Origin: an uncultured Prevotellaceae bacterium
GTDB lineage: Bacteria; Bacteroidota; Bacteroidia; Bacteroidales; Bacteroidaceae
Length of the DNA: 64,000 bases
Direction of reading: 5' to 3'
Assembly (NCBI GenBank): GCA_902767775.1
Contig: CACXIP010000014.1
Span: 41,211 to 105,210 of the forward strand
A program made the translations under genes and the position numbers. This document shows, piece by piece, positions 27,442 through 36,291 of this stretch. The notes under the pieces were generated by a model. It was not told the origin of the DNA. It made no database searches and saw only the letters and a program-made list of their open reading frames with translations. Numbering within the stretch: position 1 is the first letter of the stretch; each line of letters begins with the position of its first letter.

Positions 27442-27654
27442 ATGATGGCAAGGATTAGAATTTACAACCATTCTGATGCTGTAGAAGCAATGGAGATTTG
27501 GAACTCCGTTGTCAGGGAAGGAATTGCCTTTCCACAGGTGGAGGAACTGACAGAGAATGCTGCTGACGAGTTCTTCAGCAGCCAGACATATACAGGTGTT
27601 GCTGTTGATACACAGAAGATGTGCTGGGTGTCAACCTGAACATCAAGCCCAAAC
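27442..27654 (+). pseudogene. Truncated GNAT acetyltransferase
   Basis: The first 60 residues (MARIRIYNHSDAVEAMEIWNS onward) match the N-terminus of GNAT enzymes, which are normally about 150-180 residues. The frame stops at 27639. A shift to another frame near 27615 reads TEDVLGVNLNIKPKR to a stop at 27654; LGV would continue the GNAT core and the rest looks like the end of the protein. A frameshift plus internal deletion explains this. The acetyl-CoA binding loop is missing. Confidence 0.65.
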
Positions 27655-27755
27655 GATAATTTTTGTCAACAGTAAATTTGACAAGACGAAATCTACCTTA
27701 AAGTAAAATTCTGTTGCACCCAAACCTATACAGACAAAAACAGACAACATTCTAT

Positions 27756-29327
27756 ATGAAGCATGTGTTAGTGACTTTATTGATGGCGACAGCAGCACTA
27801 TCATTGGTGTCGTGCACTAAAAATGACAGCAACGGTCAGTCGCCTGCAGAGGCTCAAAAGAGCATCGTGATACTCTTTGAAGGCGACACACACTGCGAGG
27901 TTGACGGATACAGCCGATTTGCCGGTCTGCGCGACGCCATGCAGCAGGCTGACACAGCCCATGTGGTGACCGTCAGTTTGGGTGATTTCATGGTGGGGGG
28001 TGCCTTGGGAGCCATCTCCAAGGGCAGTTATATCACAGATATCATGCGCAGCGTGGGCTATGACATAATCACCATTGGCAATCATGAGTTCGACTACGGC
28101 GGTGACAACATGAAGAGACTGCTTGGGCAACTGGGTGTCCCAGTGACTTGCGCCAATTTCTATGACTACGGAGCCGTCAAACCTGTATATGCACCCTACA
28201 TCATCAGGCGATATGGCAACAAAAGCGTGGCTTTTGTAGGTGCATTGGCACCAGAGACCATGCAATTGCAGCAACATGCTTTTTATGGACAAAACGGACA
28301 ACTGCTCTACGACCTTCACCCCGAAGACCTCTACCAACTGATACAACAAGCCGTCGACAAGGCCCGCAACGAAGAGGGAGCGGACTACGTGGTGCTGCTC
28401 TCTCACATAGGCGAGAAGGAGGCCATGGGTGTCAGTTCGCACAAACTGATAGCTGCCACACGAGGCATCGATGCCGTGATAGACTCCCACAGCCACACCA
28501 GCGTAGAGGGTGACCGGGTGAAAAATGCTGACGGCAATGCCATCATCATCACTCAGGCGGGGGCAAAAATGTTGAATATAGGAAAGATGCTCATCGCTGC
28601 CGACGGCAACATCAGCACCAGTCTTATTGCCATCGGCAACATCACATACGACAGCCAGCGGGTAGCGGCAGTTGTGGACAGTGTGAAACGCGAGGCTAAA
28701 GCAGTCTCTGAAAAGGTGATATGCACGTCGGAGTACGAACTGACCGTAGCCGCCACCAATGGAAAACCACTGGTGGAGCATGAGGAGACCAACGGCGGTG
28801 ACTTGGTGACAGATGCCCTGCGTATAGAGATGAATGCAGAAATAGGTCTGCACACCGGAAACAGTTTTGTGAAAAACATCGCAGCAGGCCCAATTACCTA
28901 CGGCGACATCGTGGCCATGCTGCCCTACGAGAACAGCATGAGCGTCATCAGTGTCACTGGGCAGCAGTTGCTTGACTTGCTGACGAAATGCACGCAGAAG
29001 ACACCGGAAAACGACTGGCATTTTCCACAGGTTTCAGGCATACGCTTCACAGTGCATACCTCTACCCATACCGTAACCAACGTAGAGATACTGGACAAAT
29101 CATCTGATAGCTACCAACCACTCGACACCCAGCGGACATATGCGGTGGCCATTTCATCATACTACAAGGGAGGCGGGTTTTACAATATGCTGAAAGACTG
29201 TCCCGTGATGCGGGCTACCACTCTCATGGTGCGCGATGTGGTTATCAACTACATGAGCAAGACCCTTGGCGGTAAACTGGGAGAAACCTACCGCAAACCT
29301 CAGGGAAGAATCACTATAGAGAACTGA
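27756..29327 (+). CDS. 5'-nucleotidase/UshA-type lipoprotein
   Basis: 523 residues. The lipoprotein signal ends at LSLVSC (Cys20). The metallophosphatase domain shows FEGDTHCEVDG, VSLGDFMVGG, TIGNHEFDYGGDNM and SHSHTSVEG, with the Asp, His and Asn metal ligands. The C-terminal 5'-nucleotidase domain follows (GGDLVTDALR, then ENSMSVISVTGQQLLDLL). UshA-type enzymes dephosphorylate nucleotides or UDP-sugars in the periplasm. The first motif reads GDTHCEVDG rather than the usual DxHG, a modest variation. Fourteen codons upstream in frame are disregarded. Confidence 0.9.
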   Translation: MKHVLVTLLMATAALSLVSCTKNDSNGQSPAEAQKSIVILFEGDTHCEVDGYSRFAGLRDAMQQADTAHVVTVSLGDFMVGGALGAISKGSYITDIMRSVGYDIITIGNHEFDYGGDNMKRLLGQLGVPVTCANFYDYGAVKPVYAPYIIRRYGNKSVAFVGALAPETMQLQQHAFYGQNGQLLYDLHPEDLYQLIQQAVDKARNEEGADYVVLLSHIGEKEAMGVSSHKLIAATRGIDAVIDSHSHTSVEGDRVKNADGNAIIITQAGAKMLNIGKMLIAADGNISTSLIAIGNITYDSQRVAAVVDSVKREAKAVSEKVICTSEYELTVAATNGKPLVEHEETNGGDLVTDALRIEMNAEIGLHTGNSFVKNIAAGPITYGDIVAMLPYENSMSVISVTGQQLLDLLTKCTQKTPENDWHFPQVSGIRFTVHTSTHTVTNVEILDKSSDSYQPLDTQRTYAVAISSYYKGGGFYNMLKDCPVMRATTLMVRDVVINYMSKTLGGKLGETYRKPQGRITIEN

Positions 29328-29510
29328 AATCTATTCTATGGCTGTATGATTCCTACTTCTCATCTATGGACATTTCATAGGAATACTGCTATTTATGGCA
29401 TGTTTCTTTGGAAGTTTCATGGAAATGTTGTTAATTTGCCAACTGATATGAGGGGAGGACGGGTCTGATTCTAAGAACTGATTAAACGTAAATAGTTAAA
29501 AGACAACAAC

Positions 29511-30173
29511 ATGATGAAAAAATTGTTCATTCTAATGCTGATGGTCGCAACGTTTGCCTGTTCATCAGCGCAGAAAAAGAAAGTGTCGGTCCTTGGTGAT
29601 TCCTACTCCACTTTTGTTGGAATTATTCCTTCCAATTATTCATCTTTCTACCCCAATGACAGAAATGATGTCACTGAGATAGACCAAACGTGGTGGAGCC
29701 TCTATATCAAAGCCAAAGACTATGTGTTGGAGAAGAACGACTCATGGGGTGGCACAACCATTTGTGGCACGGGATACGGCCGGATGGATACTTCGCGCAG
29801 CAACTTTATCTCACGTGTGGACAGCCTTGGCAATCCAGACATCATCTTTGTTTTCGGAGGTACCAATGATGCCTGGGCCAACTCACCCATAGGCGAGTAT
29901 CAGTACTCGGATTGGACCAAAGACGATTGCAAGCAATTCCGTCCGGCACTCGCCTGTCTGATTGACATGCTCCAGAAACGCTATTCCAAGGCAGAAATCT
30001 GCTTCATCCTGAACTCAGAGTTGAAAGAACCCGTCAACGAGTCTATGCGTGAAGTCTGCAAGCACTACAATGTGAAACTCGTAGAACTCCACGATATAGA
30101 GAAGCAGAACGGTCATCCGTCAATCAACGGAATGAAGAGCATCTGCGACCAGTTATTGGAGGCAGGTCTGTAA
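29511..30173 (+). CDS. SGNH/GDSL-type hydrolase, secreted
   Basis: 220 residues. A signal peptide with possible lipobox (VATFACSS) is followed by block I VSVLGDSYSTF with the nucleophile Ser, then FGGTNDAW (block III Asn). The final block has HPSINGMKSI, with Asp absent but His present in DxxH-like position. This is an esterase/lipase superfamily that deacylates polysaccharides or lipids. A possible promoter TTTG/TTAATTTG with 20-base spacing lies at 29407-29438, leaving a leader of about 65 bases. Confidence 0.82.
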   Translation: MMKKLFILMLMVATFACSSAQKKKVSVLGDSYSTFVGIIPSNYSSFYPNDRNDVTEIDQTWWSLYIKAKDYVLEKNDSWGGTTICGTGYGRMDTSRSNFISRVDSLGNPDIIFVFGGTNDAWANSPIGEYQYSDWTKDDCKQFRPALACLIDMLQKRYSKAEICFILNSELKEPVNESMREVCKHYNVKLVELHDIEKQNGHPSINGMKSICDQLLEAGL

Positions 30174-30330
30174 ACCAAACATCACCAGCAAATCAGTTTT
30201 TATGGACACCAAGTGGGTAGACGGTTTACCGGAACCCATTGCCATTATGATGAATAAAATTCACTTGAAGATGGCTCCTTTGAATTGATTATAGAGAAGA
30301 CAGAATAAATTCGGGAAATAGAATATTTAT

Positions 30331-30422
30331 ATCGCATGCGATTTATTGTTAAACTTGCTTAAAGAAACATATAAATCGCTTGCGATATAATTTTTTTGTC
30401 GTACTTTTGTATCGCAAACGAT
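30331..30422. promoter_or_regulatory. Three palindromic OhrR/MarR-type operators
   Basis: Sites ATCGCATGCGAT (30331-30342), ATCGCTTGCGAT (30375-30386) and ATCGCAAACGAT (30411-30422) share ATCGC arms; the first two are perfect and the third has one mismatch. Site 2 overlaps the -33 element and site 3 lies at the expected transcription start of the GPx gene. The MarR-family gene 31013 is the obvious candidate regulator. The preceding 30174-30330 holds no recognisable gene. Confidence 0.75.
30380..30409 (+). promoter_or_regulatory. Promoter of the GPx-OhrR operon
   Basis: TTG at 30380-30382 and TACTTTTG at 30402-30409, spaced by 19 bases, embedded among the operator palindromes. Confidence 0.65.
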
Positions 30423-30450
30423 ATAAATAAATAAAACAATCAAACAAGGT

Positions 30451-30996
30451 ATGACAAAGATTTATGATTTCAAGGCTCTTACGAGCAAAGGCAAAGAGAT
30501 AGATTTCAGGGAGTTTGAGGGCAAGGTGCTGCTGATTGTGAACACAGCCAGCAAGTGTGGTTTTACCCCCCAGTTTGCAGGACTGGAAGAATTGTACCAG
30601 AAATATAAGGACAAGGGACTGGTTGTGATTGGCTTCCCCTGCAACCAGTTCAAAGAGCAAGACCCCGGTACCGACGGACAGATAGAGCAGTTCTGCCAAT
30701 TGAATTATGATGTGACTTTCCAAATCATGAAGAAGATTGATGTGAACGGCTCTACTGCACACCCCATCTTCGAATACTTGAAGGTTCTGGCACCAACCGA
30801 AGATTATAAAGGACTGAAGGCAAAAGCCGCCAAAACACTCTTCAAAGCCATCAGCAAGAGTGTAGAAAAGGACAGCGACATCAAGTGGAACTTCACCAAG
30901 TTTCTGATTTCAAAGGACGGCGAAACCATCAAGAGATATGCTCCAACCACAGAACCGAAGGAATTTGAAAAGGATGTTGAAGCCATGCTGGCATAA
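30451..30996 (+). CDS. Glutathione peroxidase family, Cys-type
   Basis: A 181-residue thioredoxin-fold peroxidase. NTASKCGFTPQFAGLE carries the peroxidatic Cys (about residue 36), GFPCNQFKEQDPG the Gln, and KWNFTKFLISKDG the Trp-Asn of the catalytic set. Members of this type in bacteria usually use thioredoxin and reduce lipid or organic hydroperoxides. The MarR/OhrR gene follows 16 bases later. The operator palindromes over its promoter suggest peroxide-relieved repression. Confidence 0.95.
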   Translation: MTKIYDFKALTSKGKEIDFREFEGKVLLIVNTASKCGFTPQFAGLEELYQKYKDKGLVVIGFPCNQFKEQDPGTDGQIEQFCQLNYDVTFQIMKKIDVNGSTAHPIFEYLKVLAPTEDYKGLKAKAAKTLFKAISKSVEKDSDIKWNFTKFLISKDGETIKRYAPTTEPKEFEKDVEAMLA

Positions 30997-31012
30997 TTGA
31001 ACAGTAAGTATC

Positions 31013-31453
31013 ATGCACACAGAATTGCAACTAGACAATCAGATTTGCTTCCGCCTCTACACCGCCACCAGATTGGTCGTACAGGCCTATACATCGATGC
31101 TTTCCGAATTGGGCATCACCTATCCACAATATTTGGTGCTGATGGTGCTTTGGGAGAAGGACAACCAGCCGGTGAACGACATCGCACATCGTCTGTTGTT
31201 GGAGACAAACACCGTCACTCCTTTGCTCCAGCGAATGGAGAAACTCGGAATAGTCAACCGCAAAAAAGGAGAAACAGACAAACGCCAGCAGATTGTCAGT
31301 CTGACGGAAAAAGGGAAGAATATGGAGGAGAAAGCCTACGAACTCGTTCCGGCAGGCATGGGCAAACGACTCTCTGCCTGTCCGCTTAAGATTGAGGACT
31401 ATCAACATCTTGCACAGGAATTGGACACGATAATAGACACTTTAAAGAAATAG
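31013..31453 (+). CDS. MarR-family regulator, OhrR-like peroxide sensor
   Basis: A 146-residue winged-helix protein. The N-terminal stretch NQICFRLYTATR places a Cys (about residue 12) where OhrR has its peroxide-reactive Cys. The tyrosines that hold it in OhrR may correspond to Tyr25 and Tyr36. The recognition helix lies around NTVTPLLQRMEKLG, and the wing around RKKGETDKRQQ. The gene sits in the GPx operon with three likely operators upstream of GPx, which fits autoregulation. Confidence 0.88.
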   Translation: MHTELQLDNQICFRLYTATRLVVQAYTSMLSELGITYPQYLVLMVLWEKDNQPVNDIAHRLLLETNTVTPLLQRMEKLGIVNRKKGETDKRQQIVSLTEKGKNMEEKAYELVPAGMGKRLSACPLKIEDYQHLAQELDTIIDTLKK

Positions 31454-31455
31454 AT

Positions 31456-31581
31456 ATGATTTACGGAATGCCCCCACCCTGCAAGCTTACCATTCTTGGA
31501 GTTGAGGGATATAACCGGCTGAAGAGTTGGATGAAAGGCAAGAATCGTGTAGAACCACAAGAAACCCTCGAGAATGATTGA
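31456..31581 (+). CDS. Small ORF of 41 residues, unknown
   Basis: An ATG two bases after the OhrR stop opens a reading frame that begins MIYGMPPPCKLTI and ends ETLEND. It has no signal peptide or known motif. It could be a small co-transcribed protein or the remnant of a longer gene. Only its operon position supports it. Confidence 0.3.
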   Translation: MIYGMPPPCKLTILGVEGYNRLKSWMKGKNRVEPQETLEND

Positions 31582-31612
31582 CATGGTTGATTTAATACCT
31601 TAACATAATAAA

Positions 31613-32164
31613 ATGATGAAGAAGTTTTTTATCGCAATCGCAGTGATGTTCACTATGATTGCCTGCACACAGAACAAGCCTTCACAGGCCACAGAGAACG
31701 AACAAGAATCAGCAGCCCAGACAGAGGCAGCTGATAGTATTGACCCACAAACAAAACAAGCAAACATGGAAGAAGTACAAAAGTATCTAAAAGAGTGCGG
31801 AGCATTCTTCATTGCCACAGTTGACGGCGACCAGCCTCATGTCCGTGCTTTTGGAGTATCAGAAATTATCGATGGCCGTCTCTACATTATGACGGGCAAA
31901 GTGAAGGACGTTTACAAGCAGATGGCCAAGAACGGCAAGTTTGAAATCTGCGCTTTGAAACCATCGGGAAGCGAGTGGATGCGTCTGAGCGGTACATTGG
32001 TGAATGATGAGACATTGGCTGTGAAGGAGGAGTTCTTGAACCGCAACGAAAGTCTGAAATCGATGTACAAAGCCGATGACGACAACATGGCCGTACTCTA
32101 CATCACCAACGCCACTGCCCGTTTCTGCTCTTTCGCAGCACAAGAAAGAAAGGTCAGTTTCTAA
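31613..32164 (+). CDS. Lipoprotein with PPOX-fold (FMN-binding) domain
   Basis: 183 residues. The signal peptide ends in a lipobox (FTMIAC), followed by a 35-residue acidic Gln/Glu/Ala linker. From MEEVQKYLKEC on there is a pyridoxamine-5'-phosphate-oxidase-like split barrel (FFIATVDGDQPHVRAFG, RLYIMTGKVKDVYKQM). PPOX-like proteins bind FMN, F420 or heme and are normally cytoplasmic and about 130 residues. Export as a lipoprotein is unusual. It could be translated internally from the ATG at MEEVQ, but the in-frame lipoprotein signal argues against that. Confidence 0.82.
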   Translation: MMKKFFIAIAVMFTMIACTQNKPSQATENEQESAAQTEAADSIDPQTKQANMEEVQKYLKECGAFFIATVDGDQPHVRAFGVSEIIDGRLYIMTGKVKDVYKQMAKNGKFEICALKPSGSEWMRLSGTLVNDETLAVKEEFLNRNESLKSMYKADDDNMAVLYITNATARFCSFAAQERKVSF

Positions 32165-32239
32165 ACACGCCACCTTCTGGCGTCTGTTCTTCCTGACCAC
32201 CCTTATCACCTCGATTATTGGATTAAAAGCTATATCATC

Positions 32240-32734
32240 ATGAGCAATTTCAGACCCATGCGCCGACATAGGCAACAACTCTCTCAGGAGGAGAGCATCA
32301 GCATTATTGAACGGGCTACATCAGGTACGCTCGCACTGTTGGGAGATGATGATTATCCTTATGCCGTGCCCATCAGTTTCGTCTATCATGACGGATGCCT
32401 TTACTTTCACAGTGCTGTTGAAGGACACAAGATAGATGCCATCCGAAGACATGACAAGGCTTCGTTTTGCGTGATTGACCAAGATGATGTGCATGGCGAG
32501 CAGTATACCACTTTTTTCCGCAGTGTCATCGCTTTCGGACATATCAGCATCATTGAAGATGAAGATGAGAAGATTGCAGCAGCAAGGATGTTGGGCAATC
32601 GATACAACCCCAATCATGATGAAGCATTGAAAAAGGAAATGGAGAAAGGGCTCCATCGCATGGTGATGCTTCGGATGAATATTGAGCACCTGACCGGCAA
32701 GGAGGCCATTGAACTGGCAAAGAAAAAAGGATGA
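32240..32734 (+). CDS. PPOX-fold flavoprotein, NimA-like
   Basis: 164 residues with the split-barrel pattern of NimA-type proteins: GTLALLGDDDYPYAVPISFVY, LYFHSAVEGHKIDAIRRHDKASFCV and VIAFGHISIIED. Nim proteins in Bacteroides are linked to 5-nitroimidazole resistance, but many chromosomal relatives have other or unknown redox roles. It lies 75 bases after the lipoprotein PPOX gene and before a strong bidirectional terminator, so it ends the peroxide-response cluster. Confidence 0.85.
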   Translation: MSNFRPMRRHRQQLSQEESISIIERATSGTLALLGDDDYPYAVPISFVYHDGCLYFHSAVEGHKIDAIRRHDKASFCVIDQDDVHGEQYTTFFRSVIAFGHISIIEDEDEKIAAARMLGNRYNPNHDEALKKEMEKGLHRMVMLRMNIEHLTGKEAIELAKKKG

Positions 32735-32780
32735 ATCGCTATTGATGAAAACAGCTTAACGAGTTGGGATAATATGATAA

Positions 32781-32824
32781 TGATGAAGGCGGGGGTGCAG
32801 TCAACAGCATCCCCGCCTTCATCA
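32781..32824. terminator. Bidirectional terminator
   Basis: A 14-bp stem TGATGAAGGCGGGG/CCCCGCCTTCATCA with a 16-base loop lies between the convergent PPOX gene and the large adhesin-like gene. Confidence 0.8.
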
Positions 32825-32839
32825 TCATATAGTGGGTGG

Positions 32840-35800
32840 TTATCTCACCACGATAGTCTTACCCTTGCCTTCCTGACGCACAACGAAGGTGCCCTTTAAT
32901 CCAGCAAAGCTCTTTGCCTGTCGGCGCACGAGTTTGCCGTCGGTCGTGTAGACGTCGAGCAGTGGCTGTGAGGCAGCTTTTACACCACCGATGGCCAAAG
33001 CCTGGTCGTCGACAATACGGATGTTGTCCACCAGCAACACGTCGCCCAAGGTTTGCACCTCACCAAACCAGTCAAACTCCGTGGGATTGACAAATTCGGC
33101 AGTGAAGCCCACATGTGCATAATGGCCACTTTTCAACGTGGTCAAGGGGATGCAGACGGTGGTGTATTCCTCGGTGACGGGAACACCGCTTTGAAGTGTC
33201 GTTTCATTGACAGGCCCGTCGATGCTGCCCGTGATATTGAGCTGGGTGATGCTAAGCCCTTTCACGTCAAAGAGCAGCACAGGATAGGCAGCGTCCTTGA
33301 CATTGAGTTTTCCGGAGAGGAAATAACTCTCACCCGGATTTGGGCTTAACAGCACCAAAGCCGAACCGTCGCCGTCGCTGGCATCCGACGAAACAAGGAG
33401 CTCAGCGTTGGAATCCCAGAAGTAGTGCAGGGCATTGTCGGCAAAGCCCTCGGTGAGCGGCAATTGGTAGGGGGCACCCATCACGAGACCTGTCACGGTG
33501 TTATCACCTACACCAGCACCTGTCTCTGGCTCCACCACCCAATAAGTCCATTTCTGGTCGCCGTCTACAGTGCTGCCTGCGATGTCGAAGGTGTTGCTGT
33601 CGGGCAGCGTGGCGAGTTGTTGGTCATAGGTGAGTTCCATGCCAAACCATCCCTCTTCCCATCGGGTAGACCAAATGTTGTAGGCCACCTTCTCGGGGTT
33701 GACGTAAAGGCCATTGACACCCACATCGCCCACTTTATCCCAATTGAGGGTGACATGGTCGATGTTGTCGGTGGCAGTGAAGTTTTCGACAGGCATTGCG
33801 ATGTCGACACCCACATAGACGGTGTCCTTGGCACTCTTCATTCCTTTGCCGCTTTCGTTGTAGGGGATGAGTTGGTAGACATGGTAGCCGTGGGAATCGG
33901 GAGCATCAACATAACTAAGTGTCTCACCAACATTCATGGCACCACAAATGCTGTCAACCAATTCGCCATCACGGTAAATCTCAATTCCGCCATCAAACGT
34001 CTTGTTGAGTGGCGAGCCGTCGTACGCCAGTGTGGGGACTGTCATCTTCAACTCGGCGGCAAGTTCACCTTTCTCGTTGGGGATGACCTCAAAGGTAGGA
34101 GCGGCTGGCGAGGAAGGTGCAGGTCCGTCCTCGATGGAGATGAAGTTGATAGTAAGGTGGTCCATGTCGGCATCGCTGAGGGCATGGAGAGCAAAGTGGT
34201 AGACTCCATCCTCGGGCACGGAGAATATCTGCTCAAAGATATCGCCCGGATCTTCGAAGTTGGTCACATCGATGGGAGCCATCACCTGTGTAGTGAGTGC
34301 CTCCACAGTAGGTTCCTTGCCCAAAAGCACCTCAAAGCGCTCAGTATAGCCGGAGGTCACAGCATTGACAATCATGTAGTAGTTCTTGCCCCCTTGCAGA
34401 TGGATGCGCGGACTGATGAGGTAATCGTCGCCCTCATTGTCGGAATTGTAGACATAGCAAGTGCCATAGCCGTCCTCCCACTGCCATGTGGACCCGTCGT
34501 CGTTGTGGTCGATTACTTTGAAAGCGTCGATGGTGCCCTCTTGGGTGAGGTCGGATGTATAAGGTACTTCGAGGATGGCATCGAGACAGACGGTCACCTC
34601 GTCGCTCTTCTGGCCAATTCCCTTATCATTGGATGCCACCACCTGATAGGTGTGATTGCCAATGGTCAAGTCGTCGGCATTGTCCACATAGTTCAAGGCT
34701 GTCCCCGGCTCCACGTTGTCGAACGTGTTGATTACCTCACCATCACGCAGCAATTCGACAGACAAGTTCCCTGTCAATTCGCTGCCGTTGCGGTTGGTTG
34801 AAGGAGCTGTGAAAGTAACGGTGGCTTCGAGTTTGTCGGGGGTGGGTGTCACCTGCAGGTCGGTCACGGCGGCAGGAGCCTCCATCTCTACTACGTCGAT
34901 GAGGAAGTTGTCGGCATAGAGGCGGTATTTGTCCTTTTCAGAAATAGCGTGGATGCCGAAATAGTAGTAGCCAGTCTCATCGACAGCGACATGGTCGTTG
35001 CTGAGTGTTTTGTTGGCTTCCCATGTCACCTCGGTAGGATTGATGACCTGAGTGGTCATCGCCTCAGCGGAAGCCTCCTTGCCCATCTTCACCTCAATGC
35101 TCTCCTCACTGTCGGCGATGCGGGTGTCGAAAGCCATGAGATAGACCTTACCAGCCTCGAGCCAGATGGCAGGAGAGACCAACCAGTCGTCGGCATCGTT
35201 GATGTCACTATAGGAATAGCGGGCATAGTGCTCATCATCAGTGTTCATGATATAGCCCCAGGTGGTACCGTCGCCATTGCCGTCGATGATGCTGAATGCG
35301 GCTTGCTCTTCCACTGTCTCAAAAGTATTGATATAGGGCAGTTGGTCGACTTTGGTGACAACCTCGATAGGTGTCCATACAGTCTCTACATCACCATATC
35401 CCGTGGCGGTATTGTCGTCGTCCCAGAAAATGCCCATAAATTGGCTTTCCTTTCCATCCTCATCGGCCGTGGTGCCCTGAAGACTGATTACGCCATCCTC
35501 AATCTCGAAAGTGAAGACATCGGCAATGTCGTCGGCAGCCTTGAAGTTGCCCTCAAGGTCGATGATTCCCCAGCGCAGGCTGAGTGTAGTCGCATATTCC
35601 TCGTCGTAAGCGATGGGTTGCCGGGCGGCCACGGTGATGGTGTTGCCGTTCTTCGTACCCTTCACCCATGAGCCTGCTGCATAGGATGAGATGATGTCCT
35701 TGATGTAGATGGTGCCGTCGCCGCAGTCGACAGTCTCCACCGAGCCGGACTGCTCACCAATATAGATTTGTTCATTGCGTACGTAGTAGGTTGTGCCAGA

Positions 35801-36034
35801 GCGGGCATAAAAGAGATGCTCGCCAACCGGAGCGGTGGTGATGACGCCATGGGATGATGCGTCATCGAGCAGGATTTTCCTTGGTTCTCTGGAAGTGGGC
35901 AACGGCATGTGCCGCTTACCGAAATGCTGGACAAACTGGCCTTTGCCCATGTCGAGCCTCCGGAATGTCTGAGCCTTTCCAGGAACAATCAGCAGCAAGG
36001 CTGCCAAAAGAGTGAAAAAAGATTTCAATTTCAT
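32840..36034 (-). CDS. Large secreted protein with cleaved-adhesin and Fn3-like domains
   Basis: 1064 residues. A signal peptide (LLAALLLIVPGKAQ) begins it. A lipocalin-free beta region occupies about 20-240. There are two clear cleaved-adhesin/MAM-like domains, with TTWGYIMNTDDEHYARYSY and STWQWEDGYGTCYVYNSD as their cores, and a third weaker one near 910. Fibronectin type III-like segments lie between them. The C-terminal LLDVYTTDGKLVRRQ ... KGKTIVVR is the usual Prevotella tail. Such domains occur in gingipains and other surface proteins. No peptidase active site is seen, so an adhesive or scaffold role is more likely. Start 36034 fits the promoter at 36090-36120. Confidence 0.8.
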   Translation of the reverse strand: MKLKSFFTLLAALLLIVPGKAQTFRRLDMGKGQFVQHFGKRHMPLPTSREPRKILLDDASSHGVITTAPVGEHLFYARSGTTYYVRNEQIYIGEQSGSVETVDCGDGTIYIKDIISSYAAGSWVKGTKNGNTITVAARQPIAYDEEYATTLSLRWGIIDLEGNFKAADDIADVFTFEIEDGVISLQGTTADEDGKESQFMGIFWDDDNTATGYGDVETVWTPIEVVTKVDQLPYINTFETVEEQAAFSIIDGNGDGTTWGYIMNTDDEHYARYSYSDINDADDWLVSPAIWLEAGKVYLMAFDTRIADSEESIEVKMGKEASAEAMTTQVINPTEVTWEANKTLSNDHVAVDETGYYYFGIHAISEKDKYRLYADNFLIDVVEMEAPAAVTDLQVTPTPDKLEATVTFTAPSTNRNGSELTGNLSVELLRDGEVINTFDNVEPGTALNYVDNADDLTIGNHTYQVVASNDKGIGQKSDEVTVCLDAILEVPYTSDLTQEGTIDAFKVIDHNDDGSTWQWEDGYGTCYVYNSDNEGDDYLISPRIHLQGGKNYYMIVNAVTSGYTERFEVLLGKEPTVEALTTQVMAPIDVTNFEDPGDIFEQIFSVPEDGVYHFALHALSDADMDHLTINFISIEDGPAPSSPAAPTFEVIPNEKGELAAELKMTVPTLAYDGSPLNKTFDGGIEIYRDGELVDSICGAMNVGETLSYVDAPDSHGYHVYQLIPYNESGKGMKSAKDTVYVGVDIAMPVENFTATDNIDHVTLNWDKVGDVGVNGLYVNPEKVAYNIWSTRWEEGWFGMELTYDQQLATLPDSNTFDIAGSTVDGDQKWTYWVVEPETGAGVGDNTVTGLVMGAPYQLPLTEGFADNALHYFWDSNAELLVSSDASDGDGSALVLLSPNPGESYFLSGKLNVKDAAYPVLLFDVKGLSITQLNITGSIDGPVNETTLQSGVPVTEEYTTVCIPLTTLKSGHYAHVGFTAEFVNPTEFDWFGEVQTLGDVLLVDNIRIVDDQALAIGGVKAASQPLLDVYTTDGKLVRRQAKSFAGLKGTFVVRQEGKGKTIVVR

Positions 36035-36089
36035 GTTATTTGTTTTTAAGTGAATGAGTGTCTGAACATCTCTATGTTTTTTGATGGTG

Positions 36090-36120
36090 CAAATGTAATC
36101 ATTTGTGGACAAACGAACAA
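36090..36120 (-). promoter_or_regulatory. Promoter of the large adhesin-like gene
   Basis: On the minus strand TTG (36118-36120) and TACATTTG (36090-36097) are 20 bases apart. The ATG at 36034 gives a leader of about 50 bases and rules out in-frame codons upstream to 36133. Confidence 0.65.
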
Positions 36121-36213
36121 CATAAATTGACAATAACTAAACAAAAAACCATTCGTTTCTGGTTAGTTGATAAAATAAAAAACCACATTCCCATCGTCTG
36201 AGAGTGTGGAGAA

Positions 36214-36251
36214 GAAAGAGCTTATTCCATCTATAAGAGCGAACCTCTTTC
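36214..36251. terminator. Nested hairpin, probable terminator or leader structure
   Basis: GAAAGAG/CTCTTTC (36214-36220, 36245-36251) encloses CTTAT/ATAAG (36221-36225, 36233-36237). It lies about 40 bases beyond the stop of the small membrane peptide on the minus strand. A further short hairpin ACGGC/GCCGT is at 36271-36284. No strong T-run follows. Confidence 0.45.
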
Positions 36252-36291
36252 AGTAGTATTACGGCTTATGCCGTCGGGTAAAAGATGCTGT

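Noticed and set aside
30202-30288. 28-codon frame upstream of GPx
   Set aside because: No promoter, signal or recognisable motif; expected by chance.
33425-34801. 458-codon plus-strand frame
   Set aside because: Shadow of the large adhesin-like gene on the other strand, which has a signal peptide, domains and a promoter.
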